Shown here one piece after another: positions 1 through 10,949 of a stretch of DNA of 64,000 nucleotides. How positions within the stretch are numbered: the stretch's first letter is position 1; each line of letters opens with the position of its first letter. This stretch comes from Sipunculus nudus (lineage: Eukaryota; Annelida; Sipuncula; Golfingiida; Sipunculidae). The position numbers and the translations under genes are program-made. The stretch is from contig CM049320.1 in NCBI GenBank assembly GCA_026874595.1, positions 22,331,714-22,395,713 on the forward strand, written 5' to 3'. The notes under the pieces are model-generated. The model was not told the DNA's origin, made no database searches, and saw nothing but the letters and a program-made list of their open reading frames with translations.

Positions 1-80
1 TGTATTGGAATACGAATAAGAATACTGAAAATACCTGTATTCGAATACAATGAATACGAATACTGAACACGAATACCCCA
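1..80. repeat. GAATAC-rich short tandem repeat
   Basis: Imperfect reiterations of GAATAC / ATTCGAATAC fill the first 80 bases. The array is cut by the window edge, so its full size is unknown. It looks like simple or satellite-like sequence with no coding role. Confidence 0.7.
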
Positions 81-1080
81 TATCTGGTAAACACTTTTTT
101 TTGGGGGGGGGGAAACATATGTATACACCAATGAACCTGGAAATATGGGTCAATATGTGAATGAAAACACGAGTTGCTGAGTACCGTATACTCGGAACCG
201 GCCACATGGCGGGGGCCTGTATTTCTGAAAATGCATATTGTCGGGAGATGGTGCTTAATATTACGCGGAATAGGAATTCCCCAGATTTACAATTCACATC
301 TTATAATTTTTGCTACCCAAGAAATAACGAGTTCTACCTAAAGAGTTTTGGGAAGTTGTTGGCTGTGCTTAAAGTGGATATCTCGGTGAAATCATTATCT
401 TTTACATTCACGCTAATGTTTGTAATGGGAAGGCCTAGAAAAAAATCCAACAGAACCCACGAAGACATAGGTTTTTCTTTCTAGTTATTCATCTTTAAGC
501 GGATTGAATGCATGCTTTTCACAGTCACAGGCATGAGTTGGTTTATCTTGAATTTTCAGCACTCACCCAAAGAGACCAACAAACTGACAAAAGTTTAGTT
601 TGTTTCTTTTCGCGACGATCTTAGTTCATAGTTATATTAGGAACTTTTCAAAACCGTGACCAACTAAAATGGTAAAAATTGGCATTTTATCGCATTTAGA
701 GCCTTTTTCTATTGCAATATGATATTCATCTAATCAGAACAATCCGTTCATGTCGAGTGCTTCCCAGATCGTTAAAAAATAAAACAGTTTTAAAATGTGC
801 TAAAGAATGGCTGTAAACGGTTCTTGTTGCTAGTTTACTTATGAAACGTTACATATAAACTTAGTTTTTTCCTTTATGTCCATATAAAAACATAATATGT
901 TTTCAAAATGCTTTTATTTATTCAAAGTTTTTAAGGTGCTGTAGAACTATTCAAAATTTGGTGATATTAAAATTCGTTGCTGGTCTGCTGTGTCTCTGCC
1001 CGATTATGTTGTCATTTTCATACATGTTCCTGAACCATGTTTGCTTCTGTCAGCCTTCTAATACATCCATCTGTCATACG

Positions 1081-1081
<1 letters not shown>

Positions 1082-1111
<30 letters not shown>

Positions 1112-1177
1112 GGATTGTGGGTCTTTTTATTCACCTACATGGTATCATCCTTTCTCTCTTTCTGGTGTGGCCATACT

Positions 1178-1211
<34 letters not shown>
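1082..1211. repeat. CT/CA microsatellites
   Basis: Runs of CT (1082-1098 and about 1180-1211) and CA (1098-1112) give a long open frame rich in Ser and Leu by chance. No exon is supported. Confidence 0.85.
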
Positions 1212-1215
<4 letters not shown>

Positions 1216-1711
1216 GAGTCAAGCGGACCGAAACTGTTGATAGACCTTTTATGTTAAATATACATGAAATCTAATGTTTTCTCCTAAAAATCTTATGGTA
1301 TCTGCAAATAGTTCGTTCTAAAACTAGTTCGCTTACTCCTGTACAGTAGCGCAAAAACAAAAATAGCCAGCACGCCACCTGGCAGTCGTACCGAATGGTG
1401 TTTCTTCTGTGTTTCATCTTTCATGTTTGATTTCCATGCTTTGGTGAGTAAAGATCATTTTGGATATTTTTTCAAGATGGGACCTCTGGTTACGCAGTAT
1501 TCTGATTGGAAACTAATCCACATGGGGGTGTATAATACTCCCTCGCACACACAACCTAAACAATGTTCAAATAGAGGAACTGGAGCTGGTAAATCCGGGT
1601 GCCTGGTTGATCTTGCGGAGTCGCTATTGTATTGAGCCAAATGGACAAATAACGCGAGATAATACGTATGTAAAATGTAATGTACGTTTAATGAAAACTA
1701 ACATATAATAT

Positions 1712-1717
1712 TTTATT
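1712..1717 (-). promoter_or_regulatory. Putative poly(A) signal of locus 1
   Basis: AATAAA on the minus strand lies about 360 bases beyond the stop of locus 1. The surrounding TTTATTGTC and GTGCAGCTAA motifs recur downstream of locus 2 near 11413-11443, so the 3' end was copied in the duplication. No transcript evidence is available. Confidence 0.45.
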
Positions 1718-2077
1718 GTCAACTCAAAATTGAGAGCGACAACATTAAAGTGCAGCTAAATAACAGGTAAGGTTCATCAATAATAAGTATTCTGGGCCAA
1801 AAATACTAGACCGGTCTCATTTCGGATCTTTCTACTGTTACAACATTCAGTGTCCAGATTAATATAACAGGAATTAAAATATATACTAGCATACGGTGTG
1901 ATCAGTGTAGTAAGACCAATCTCGGAACATGCACAATTCGAAGTGATCTTGATTCCCTTTTGGTCTAGGTCAGTCATAACCAATGTGAGTGCTTTTGTTT
2001 CACTCAAAGGTGGACTAATCACACCGATAGTCTTTCAGACAGGTTCCACTGTAGTATCAGATCTGGCGCTTGCGCTT

Positions 2078-2340
2078 TCAAGGCCAGTGAAACTCGTAAT
2101 ATTCAACCGATGGGTTTTGTTCATATTGACCACCAGGATGCATGGTTTCCTGATTCAACCAGCAGGTGGCGTTAATCTTGTTGTAGGTGAAACTGATACA
2201 TCCCTCGGACGGCCGACAGGAGGCAGCACACCGCAGGAACGTCAGTGTCATGGTTACTGAATTTTCGTCCATCACGGCAACACCGCGTCGCGTCAGGATC
2301 CATTTACGGAGGCACATGGCTTCATCGGGGTAACAGATTC
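2078..2340 (-). CDS. Locus 1 last exon: PAN/apple-like domain
   Basis: The 263-nt exon starts after a CTTTCTACAG acceptor and ends at TGA, the same length as the intact gene's last exon. It encodes about 86 residues with the PAN-type cysteine pattern: CAASC, then EGCISFTY, then a Cys before WLNQ. PAN/apple domains are known protein- or carbohydrate-binding modules of secreted proteins; the ligand here is unknown. The frame is fully open and the phase matches the upstream sushi exon. Confidence 0.8.
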
Positions 2341-2943
2341 CTGTAGAAAGACAAGAAAATCTATGAAGAAAATCAAAATGAATGGCGACACCTTGATTCA
2401 TACATTTGACCTCATAGTGCTTTATGTGGCTCTTAATTGCAATGAAGAATAAGTGCCATACAGATGTATTTTTTGCATTCATTGTGATGTTTTATTCTTA
2501 TTTCCAGTTATTCGATTAATCCAGTCAATATTTTATACTTATTCTCTGGTACAGGTAGCGTTTACTTTTCATACATACAATTTTAATGATGATACTTTTG
2601 TAATCATTATAGGATGTTTACCCCTGGATATGCTTAGGGTTCAACCAAATGCAATATTCCTTTGATAATGGTAAACTACAAGTTGATTGTAGAAGAGTGT
2701 GTCAATAGACGTAGGTGTCATTCATGATGACGATCCGAATCCTATCCAAATTTTTGTTTCCGGTTAGTAATTAATATGTTTTTTAGTATTCCAGAAACAT
2801 GGAGACGCTTGTATTACTTTGGCGGTTTAATGAGGTATGTTGAGGGTTTTTAACTTTACAGTCAATAAATAGTACAGCATCGTTGAAAAGATCAACTCTG
2901 ATTCATATAAAAGTGACCATGTAAACGAGGCTGACTCAGATGG

Positions 2944-3297
2944 CTGAGGCCAATAAAAATAAAAGGTATGGTTCTCAGGCACCGCCCGCATCAATTTTTA
3001 AACCCGCATCGAAAATTTTTATTTTTATTTTCAATTTAAACTTACCAATTTTTAGCTGCAGCCGCTCGGACATTTCTCTCAAGAAGATAAAATCATACAA
3101 TTTCCTTTGTTATGTAGTGCTTTAACTTGTTTAGCAATGTAAATCTGTTATTTTCATGCTTTTCCCTTACCATTTGAAATTGTTATCGAAACATACCAAA
3201 AAATAAAAAAATAAAAAAAAAAAAAACGCCCGCCCGCATTAATTTCTCAAAAAAAAAGTGCCTGAGAACCATACATTTTTTTTTTATTTTGGCCTGA
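2944..3297. mobile_element. MITE-like inverted-repeat element inside the locus 1 intron
   Basis: Outer arms of about 38 bases are inverted copies. The left arm contains GGTATGGTTCTCAGGCAC (to about 2982); the right arm (3259-3296) contains its complement GTGCCTGAGAACCATAC and ends GGCCTGA. The A/T run between the motifs varies. The paralogous intron at locus 2 (about 12500-12560) passes directly from the left flank to the right flank, which acts as an empty site. There is no coding capacity, so the element is non-autonomous; the transposase family is not identifiable by eye. Confidence 0.7.
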
Positions 3298-3376
3298 TAG
3301 ATTTTTTTTTTGCCACTTGTTATACAACGGCAAGGACATAAGCGGGGATTCAATGTGGATGAGAGAAACATCTTAC

Positions 3377-3568
3377 GTCTGCAGGCCTTCAAAGTGGCGT
3401 TCCAGTTTCCATGTTCATCACACCTCAGAACTTGGCGAGTTTGCACTCTATTGTCATTCATGATGTAGGTTCCCTTCTCGCATAGGTACCTTACTTTTCC
3501 TCGGTAATAAAAATATGTTCCTTTTCTTGTTGCATGTAGTAATGGACCAGGATCTCCACAGTAGAGAA
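3377..3568 (-). CDS. Locus 1 sushi (CCP) domain exon
   Basis: The exon has a TTTAAACAG acceptor and a GTAAGA donor, is 192 nt long and is phase 1 at both ends. It encodes one sushi module: Cys in LYCGDPG, Cys in YLCEKG, Cys in LRCDEHG, Trp in GNWN and Cys in KACR. This is the normal four-cysteine spacing with the conserved Trp before the last Cys. Symmetric phase-1 ends are typical of shuffled extracellular modules. Confidence 0.82.
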
Positions 3569-4123
3569 CTGTTTAAAAAATATTGGTGGAAATTTAGAAA
3601 AAGCGAAGCATATCCTTACAGCGGTGCCACTTTTATGTTTGTTATGCGGCAATGACATGAAGACACCCGACTAAAGCTGCGCTATTTGAAGATCTCGAGA
3701 ACCCCAACACAGAAGATTAAACAAAAAAAAATTAAATAAAATGATATCCAATGAAAGTATAATTTAAATAAACAAAGAACCATTGAAACGCAAAACATCA
3801 CGTTGATTAACCTACTTTTTATACAGTAAATACAAATATAAAATAAAACTGTTTGCCGATTCTCACCTGAAGTGTCATTATTAGATATTATTTCCCAGCA
3901 TTATTTCCGTATGGATGGTTGTCCGATAGCTTGGCAAAACAGTTTATGGGATTTAAATACGTGTTCAGCCAAACATAGTAAAATATTTATACCTCAGTAT
4001 CATAATTAGGTTTCTGTGTAATGGTCCTATTATCGCCTGTCCTTCCAGAGGGCACGCAGTATCATAACCAAAAAGTGTCGTTAGATAGAAATCACATAGA
4101 CACAAACACAGGCCAGCACTAAC

Positions 4124-4218
4124 CTCTACATCGGACTTGTAGGCGACAGTATCTATAACACTCCGCATCCATTGAACAGGTATTTCCATCAATTGTATAA
4201 TTCATATGGTTTCGCCAA
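4124..4218 (-). CDS. Locus 1 exon: second half of cysteine-rich repeat 2
   Basis: The 95-nt exon has a CTTTCTTAG acceptor and a GTTAGT donor. It encodes W..., TIDGNTCSMDAEC and CRLQVRC, aligning residue for residue with the intact gene's exon at 53714-53808 and the orphan exon at 60855-60949. All three are exactly 95 nt, which strongly supports a real exon family. Confidence 0.78.
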
Positions 4219-4499
4219 CTAAGAAAGTAAATGCTCACCCTTTAATATAAATTGATATAGGAGGAAAAATCAACTTGTGGAAAAGATGGAACATTAACAA
4301 GTGAAATAATACAATTTATATTAATGCATCCATATGTAACCAAATCAAGAATTTTTCCATGCACCGACATATTAATGTTCGCGTACCCATCTAGCCTGAT
4401 GAAATAAAACTATAAAAATGTTCTTCTCAAACATGCTCATGCATATTTGAAACCAATACATTGCACAGGGTTTTATCTCACAACAACTTTTTTTTTTAT

Positions 4500-5410
4500 T
4501 GTCGGTGGAGATAACCGCCACCATTTTGTATGACTGGTTAACTAATTACAATGTCCATCTGGAGAATTCCTGTTTTGGACTACGGATATTCGCACTTGTT
4601 CGTTAGTGACACCCGATTGTTGGGTACAGTTTTCCCATTGAGCCGGCAGAGTGGTCATCCTTGGTCGGTACTGACCGGGACAAACCTCATCCTCCTCTGC
4701 TGACTTTCGAGCTCCTGACCTATCGGCTTTGAGCTGTGTGCACTACTCCCAGGCCAGAAAAGCTGGTTTATCTGACAACTGGAAGAATGCAAATCCTAGA
4801 GGTTTCCCCGGATAATATTCGAAATTTTACAAGTGTTGAAACCAAACTATTCGAATAACAAGATTTTGTTGATTCCATAAAAATCGTCGATAATTACTTG
4901 TGTTCAAAAACATATTATGTATCTGTGTCTACGGCAAAGTCTAACACGTTTTCTTTGTAGGACGTACACTGTTCCTACATTAGTTTTATCTTTGAACCCA
5001 TCAATATATCCCCATTTTTTAAGTACACATCAAGAAAAAACATATATTATATTAGGGAACTAATCAAATTAAAACCCTAGGAGACAAGGCAACCATAAAC
5101 GTAGGTGGTAATGAACGTTAATTAATCATGCGTTTGAATCAAGCCCATGCTAACTGGCATTAACTCAACTGAAATTTTGTTTTAATTACCAGGGATAGAA
5201 AGACCATGACACAATTTATAACATAACGATAGTGACAGGAATGAATTAGGTACCGTGCTGTTTAAGCTGCTTATAATATAAAAAACTGTTTTACTAGGTA
5301 TATATAGGATCTGGTCAGATCACGAAACCGTGGAAATAAAAAAAATCGCGAAATTACAGCCTCGTGAATATAATGCTAACCAAATTATATGCTACGCACT
5401 GGCGAAAAAA
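4500..5410. other. Locus 1 intron, no further feature
   Basis: This AT-rich sequence lies between two locus 1 exons. A GC-richer block at 4560-4800 has a degenerate box-B-like stretch on the minus strand and might be an old SINE, but I cannot support that. Confidence 0.4.
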
Positions 5411-5417
5411 GACTTAA

Positions 5418-5548
5418 GGTGAATGTTCCATACAGGCTCTCAAGACAGTTCCCACTGGGCATGACACATGAGGCATCGTGGAATTTTCCGACCACCTGGT
5501 ACGGTATTTCTGATTTCCTTCTTCGAGTTTAACACAGGAGACTTTAGC
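5418..5548 (-). pseudogene. Locus 1 exon joining repeats 1 and 2, donor lost
   Basis: After a GGTTTCAG acceptor the exon reads AKVSC ... KY ... VSCPVGTVL ... CMEHSP, parallel to the intact gene's 52588-52715. It is 131 nt against 128, the same phase. The intact gene has CATTCACC followed by GTGAGT; here CATTCACC is followed by TTAAGT, so the GT dinucleotide is gone. Exon skipping would not restore frame because the flanking exons have incompatible phases. Confidence 0.75.
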
Positions 5549-6002
5549 CTGAAACCATGCAAATAAATTTTATACCGATACATGTACATAATGTAAGAAG
5601 CAGCCACTCGCTTTGTAGTCATGAATACAGAAAGCATAAATTAATGCATCGTCCGTGCTTTCGGTACTTCAGACGATAAAAGATAGACTTGTCAGAAGAA
5701 AAGTTCACTGCGCTATGCTGCTGGAACCTTAGCATGCCAAAAACTTCGTTAAAATACTTAAAGGGGCCCAATCACCTATCCAGCCTTTATAAACTAAAGG
5801 TAATTCCTTGGAGCTTTTATAGAAATAAGCTAGAAAATGTGTATATCACCGCACATAGGCTGCTTGTTTTGTTTATATCAACGTGTTTATTATATGTGAG
5901 GGCCCGCCAAAATAATCAAAACAAATTGAGCAAGGGCATCTGGTGGCAAGTCCGAAAAGCCAGAGCTTCGCAAATGGCGTTTGCAACAAAGGACCTTTTT
6001 AC

Positions 6003-6055
6003 CTCAGCATATATCTACATATATTTATATATATATATATCTACATATATTTATA

Positions 6056-6093
<38 letters not shown>

Positions 6094-6154
6094 CATCTTT
6101 CACAGAAGCGTTATAGGAACTTTTTTCATAGCCGGAATTACCATTAGATCATTA

Positions 6155-6196
<42 letters not shown>
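6003..6196. repeat. AT microsatellite cluster
   Basis: Long TA runs with short interruptions lie immediately 3' of a locus 1 exon. The open frame of about 150 codons that crosses them (Tyr-Ile reiterations) is an artefact of the repeat. Confidence 0.9.
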
Positions 6197-6200
<4 letters not shown>

Positions 6201-6205
6201 TATAC

Positions 6206-6388
6206 CTTTACTCCTGCTATGCCTTTTTCATTTCTAGCAATGCAAATATCCTCGCTGCCAATTCGTATGAAGTATGAGCCGTCACATTTCTGCGATGTAC
6301 CCATCGGGACACGTAACGTTGGATTTGGCGTCGTCTACTGGGTCACTCAGTGGGCCTTTCCGTGTTACGTCGTAACCCCTCCCAGTAG
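6206..6388 (-). pseudogene. Locus 1 exon: cysteine-rich repeat 1, frameshifted
   Basis: The acceptor TTTACGGCAG gives a phase-1 start and the donor AAG/GTATAA a phase-0 end, as in the intact gene. The start translates as SNVTCPDGYIAE, then frame is lost. The other frame resumes as CDGSYF ... CIARNEKGIAGVK, matching the conserved Cys-x-Ala-x-Asn ... Gly-Val-Lys end. The segment equivalent to RCECTSVVI is deleted. The exon is 183 nt against 212. Confidence 0.75.
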
Positions 6389-6399
6389 CTGCCGTAAAT

Positions 6400-9140
6400 A
6401 AAACGAATACCTAATCTTCCAAACACAAATTTAAAATATTTGAACGATATATTAAAAAAATACATGTGTATAGACATGAAGAACATAAACTTAAAGGAGA
6501 TCACAGTCTCTAAAAAAAACATTTTGGGCCAATTATGATTTAAATAAAATTCTATAGACAGCGCAATATACTCACCGAAAATAAGGAGCCCATGAAAACA
6601 CCTTTTAAAAAATAAATACTTTCAAGGTACATCTTAAGTTGTAATGATGATGGGAGATCCGAGTAGAATAGCTGACGTCTGTACAGTCTCCAGTATGGCC
6701 ATGTGCAGCCTAAGGTTATTTTTATATAACGTGTTTGTTTAAAGGCCGTTTTTGAATATGTTTTTGGAGGCATGCTTTAGAGTCGATGCAGGCTTATTGT
6801 GAGATAAAATGGCATAAAAGATTGGCATTCATTAAAAAGATAAAATGTCAAACCATAGGCCTTGCAGGGTCATTTATGAATATTGAACAATTAAATACCA
6901 GCTTCATTCATCGTGACATTTTATAATTTTAATAAAAGTTTGTTCTTCAACTCCCTTGATTTATTACAAACGATTTATTTCATTATTTATTTCATAGGTT
7001 CATAGGTTGAAAGGAGAAGTATAGGCTATTGTGAACAAGGCTAATCGATCATATTGCTCGTTATTTTGAAAGGGGCTACAGGTGTGAGATTTGATTTTTT
7101 TTTATTTAACACAAATAACATGCGTATATAGCTTACCATATGAGTCATGTAATGGATGAGTCCATCATACAAAATGTATGCTCCGATTCTTAACTAGACA
7201 AATCACGCACAATCGAAATACAAAACAGGACCAAGATAAATTAACAAGGATACGCAAATTTAATCAAAGTATCAGAAATATCATCCACTGATATTTGCTG
7301 AAAAATGTGTGAGATTGGCTATATTTCATCAGAAACAAGGAGTCCTAGAGTTCCTTGTTTCTTTTAGAAATGATGTAACCCAGGTGAGAAAAATTAGTCT
7401 GCTGTCTGAACATAATATGTCACTATGAACGTTCATTCTCTGATTAATTCAGGTATAAATCCTGAATTCTTAAACCTATTGACAGGAAATAATAATTCCG
7501 CTAACCACAACATTTCAATGGCCCTAGAGCTGTTCTTTATTGTTATTCTAAGATAACGCTTTTAAAGAAAGGCTCAAACCATAGCCATTCTCGAATATTC
7601 AGAGGATTTCGTTAGAAGAATGGCATATTGCAAAACCAAACCGCAACTGAAATTTGAAAATCAGAATAACATCGTCAAGCGCATGCCTTATTGTTAAATA
7701 AATTACATGTATACTCCGTTCCACCAACCGTGACACTAGGTTTTTTTCGTGATATCTTGAATAAGAATTAAAACATAACAAAGATTTTTGGTACGGAGTT
7801 ACACTAGAACGCGACCTAATTTTCTGACCCAAAAAATGCTACATATCCGAGATGAATAGCCTGTAATGAACAAATATCATAATCCAGGAGAAACTCAGCT
7901 AGCGTTTACGACATTTTGTGCCTGGTCAACTGACATGATTCTGCCTCGCACGCGCGTGACGTCATAAGTGGTGTTCCATTTTGCAGGTGGTAGGTTCCCG
8001 CTGTTTAGCGATGTGGCGTGGTCAAACATTAAACATGTGCACAACAGTACATCACTGTCGTTAATTTCATGTATGTAGCCCGTGCTAAGCCTATATGACT
8101 GTACATGAATTACACCCCTGCTCTCTCCCTTCGATAAGTTCGATAGGCTACGTTGTTTCAGAGTCTGAGGAGATCCTTTTTTAGTTTAAAAAAAAAAAAC
8201 AGACGCTTAAATTAAAAATTTAAAATTATTATGAAAACTCGGCTAAAAAATGTCGTATTCGTCATAAAAAAAACGCGGTTTCTACTTAGTGCCCCCCCCC
8301 TCCCAATTTACTATCCTTTTGAATGATGATTAGAAGTGCCAGTGTTAATAATAATAAAACGGCAAAAGCTTGTACACCGTGCATGTGTGCCCTTGATTTC
8401 TCCCAGGCACGTGTACCGGGCCTGCAGCACCAGCGAACCATTTACAATGTATCACCGGCGGCTCTCTGGGCGGGGCTCACGCAGTCCTTACAATCTGATG
8501 ACAATATAAAGCTTAGGCATTTTTTTTCTGTATGTTCGCCACAATTCCTCACTCAGTCATTTGAATACGCACATGACCTTTTCTGGCAAAGTTTAAATAA
8601 ATGGCTGTCGCAAGCATAGTATTTTATTAACATGGTTCCCAGCCTGCCTTGCGTTGATTTTTGTACAATTTTAAGGGATTTAAATTCATGCGTTTAGGCC
8701 TAATCTGAATTTATAGGTAATCGCAGAAACATATATTCAAAACCACACACTGCCCCTTTTTTAAATGAGACACATATACAATGGTTGTCCCGACATATCT
8801 ATTTGTGTATAGAATGTTATTTCTGAACATATGGTTTTATTTCTGCCTGAATTTAGTCTTAACCTGTAACGTGTCCCAAGACAAAGACAAATCTTTAGTA
8901 TCTAAAATAATCTTAAGTGTCTGGGGTCATACCAACCTTGAAATGGGATCGCCCACATTGCAAGGCAAGTACGCCCAAAGCGGTCAAAAGTTAGGAGAAT
9001 ATTCCGGCCAGTTCATTTCAAGTAGGGTTGGCAAGATGCCTGTGCCGCATTCTCGGGGTCATGAAATAGGTGGATTCGCATGGAATATTGTAAATTTTCG
9101 CAACTTTTTGTTTAAGGTATTAAAAGTGGCATTTTTTTTA
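6400..9140. other. Intergenic, little recognisable
   Basis: AT-rich sequence. A strong GTGAGT donor on the minus strand follows ATGGGCTCCTTATTTTCG near 6576-6593, but its phase (0) does not fit locus 1. A perfect 11-bp hairpin lies at 7331-7362 (AGAAACAAGGA arms). A 122-codon open frame at 8781-9149 starts hydrophobic, but I recognise no family in it. Confidence 0.4.
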
Positions 9141-9183
9141 CAAATGTAAATAGATTAGTACCGGCTGTGGCTACAAAAAATTT

Positions 9184-9278
9184 GTCCAGAACTGAACGCT
9201 GATGGGCTTCACAAACACCCGCCGAGGCTTTTGGGGTGGATATTTAATTGTGGGGGCCGTCAGCGTTCAATTCTGGAC
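9184..9278. repeat. Foldback with 19-base arms
   Basis: GTCCAGAACTGAACGCTGA (9184-9202) is repeated inverted at 9260-9278 with one mismatch, around a 57-base spacer. It could be a solo foldback element or a structured RNA. It lies just upstream of a long AT repeat. Confidence 0.75.
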
Positions 9279-9330
9279 TTCATATATATGCAGTTGAACA
9301 GCACTAATGTCTTTGCAGTACCCGGTAGGC

Positions 9331-9333
<3 letters not shown>

Positions 9334-9407
<74 letters not shown>
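9334..9407. repeat. AT microsatellite
   Basis: An uninterrupted TA run of about 70 bases. The overlapping Tyr-Ile open frames on both strands are repeat artefacts. Confidence 0.95.
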
Positions 9408-9408
<1 letters not shown>

Positions 9409-9545
9409 TTATGCGTGAACTGACAAAAATTAAGTGTTTCACCATATCCTGTTCATCAAGCTTTTCTGCGGGGCAAATTAGTAATAGGCCTATTTCTATA
9501 AATCAATATAGGTGAAAATGCACCAACTCAATTTAACTTAAAGGT

Positions 9546-9875
9546 CAGGTGTGTTTCCATACATGTGCGCGTAGGCCTATACATATAGGCCTATGCGTGA
9601 AAAAAAAATCGAGGTGTTTCCATGTGCACAGTGCGCGTATAGGCCTATGCGTATATGCGTGAACTGGCAGACGAATAGGCTACTTTGTATATTTGTAGTG
9701 GACAGAGCAGGCCTTCCACAATTACATGGTGAAGTGGCGTCATTTTACCTTGAATCCGGCCCTGATTTCATGTAGACCCTATCCGTGAAAATCGCTCCTG
9801 TGGCGATTTTCACGCATATATAGGCTAATAATATGCGCATTGATATATACGCTGACGGACACATGGAAACATCCC
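9546..9875. mobile_element. MITE-like element with AGGCCTAT motifs and internal hairpin
   Basis: The ends are imperfect inverted repeats: CAGGTGTGTTTCCATACATG on the left and ACACATGGAAACATCC on the right. Inside are several TAGGCCTA motifs, a further GTGTTTCCATGTGC, and a perfect 12-bp hairpin (CGTGAAAATCGC at 9784-9795, complement at 9803-9814). No coding capacity is seen. Exact ends and target duplication are uncertain. Confidence 0.55.
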
Positions 9876-9889
9876 AGTTACAAAAATAT

Positions 9890-10945
9890 ACGGGCGATTT
9901 TTTACGCATATACCACCAGTTACATTAATGAAGCTTCGGGCCCTATAAAATGGAAGAGATCAACTTGGGCTGCTGACCACGGTGACATCTGCTGGCCTCT
10001 TCATAACGTGTATTCAGGAAATTTCACGTGACGACCGTGACGTCACGGTTACGACATTCCATTATGACTGCAAAGTTTTCACATACAAGCGCTGAGTTGG
10101 CCATGCAGTTCTCACCTAAAGAAAAACAACAACTCGGCGTCGTGAAGTTAGTTGTTTTTCATAAATTTTCGCTGACTTCATGTAAAATTAGGTCGTTTTC
10201 TCTGCATTCGCCGTACCGCTATGGACATACATGATAAATCCAGGGAGAGAAGAAAACGCGAAAAAACTTAGTGTCACGGTGGGTGGAACGGACTATAATT
10301 AAAATACAACCATAATGGTGTTATTTTCGACTAAACCAGGAAGACTATTAATTTTTTTAAATAAAGCTATGAAAATTCAGGTAAAAATTTAAAGAATAAA
10401 ATTCTTTATGAAAAATTTACTGTCTAAGTTAAACTAAGCTATATTATTTTTAGATATTCTTCTAATGTTCCTAGGATAACAAGACAGGCCTGAACATTTT
10501 TGTATTATACGAAAAAGCGGAATTAGGTAAAACCTATATTACATAATATCAGTTTGGTGTTTGTTATTCTTAATAAAAGATATTTTTTTTCAAAAGAAGG
10601 ATTTTTAATATAAAAACATTATAACAAAAAATGAAACCCAAATGCCGTATATGGTTTAAATGAGTTTAACGAATTTAAAATATATAGGCCTATATAATAT
10701 GGGAAAAGATATTTCTTTTTGAATTTTAAAAATAACACTATAAATCTGCAGGGAAGGTATGCAAATAGCTTTTATCCTTACATTGAAACTCTTGTGTGTT
10801 CATGTGTTGACCGAGTCAAACATCTACAGCCTCATTGAAATGATCATTAGAACTTTGCCAGATTTCGTGTTCTTGATTTTTTTTTTCTTGGAGACCAAAG
10901 GTTATCGCTTTCTGCAACAAATTTGACTGTTAATAACTGAAACTT
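9890..10945. other. Intergenic, nothing recognised
   Basis: AT-rich sequence with a palindromic CGTGACGTCACG at about 10035-10046. No exon with supporting splice sites is seen. Confidence 0.4.
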
Positions 10946-10949
10946 ATAT

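Larger units (their letters stand above)
660..3460 (-). repeat. Segmental duplication, copy 1 (partner 10950-12690)
   Basis: Non-coding sequence 3' of locus 1, its last exon, the intron and part of the sushi exon align in the same order with 10950-12690. Landmarks are TTTATTGTC followed by GTGCAGCTAA, the PAN exon, a GTTTACTTTTCATA intron stretch, and the 3' half of the sushi exon. Intron and flank similarity shows duplication of DNA, not retroposition. The alignment is by eye and contains many indels. Confidence 0.7.
2078..6388 (-). pseudogene. Locus 1: resistin/PCSK9-CRD-like, sushi, PAN secreted-protein gene, 5' part disabled
   Basis: Five minus-strand exons match the intact gene at 43750-55846 in order, phase and length: 6388-6206, 5548-5418, 4218-4124, 3568-3377 and 2340-2078. 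The last three keep correct acceptors, donors and open frames. They encode the end of cysteine-rich repeat 2, a complete sushi domain and a PAN-like domain ending in HWP and TGA. Two lesions lie upstream. In 6388-6206 about 26 net bases are missing after the CPDGYIAE stretch, giving an in-frame TGA. The donor after 5418 reads TT where the intact gene has GT. No phase-1 signal-peptide exon was found upstream. The full protein therefore cannot be made as sequenced. A transcript starting inside the locus could still express the sushi-PAN part, and assembly errors are possible. Confidence 0.75.

Noticed and set aside
958-1257. 99-codon Ser/Leu/His-rich frame
   Set aside because: It is produced by CT and CA microsatellites.
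5689-6147. 152-codon plus-strand open frame
   Set aside because: The second half is a Tyr-Ile run from the AT microsatellite and the first half shows no domain or splice support. It also overlaps the neighbourhood of a locus 1 exon on the other strand.
6576-6640. Signal-like MYLESIYFLKGVFMGSLFS with GTGAGT donor (minus) as first exon of locus 1
   Set aside because: It ends in phase 0 while the next exon needs phase 1; the phase-1 reading has a stop and no Met.
9231-9515. Overlapping plus and minus open frames with Tyr-Ile runs
   Set aside because: They are created by the TA microsatellite; the same holds near 13219-13437, 14485-14886 and 45577-45893.
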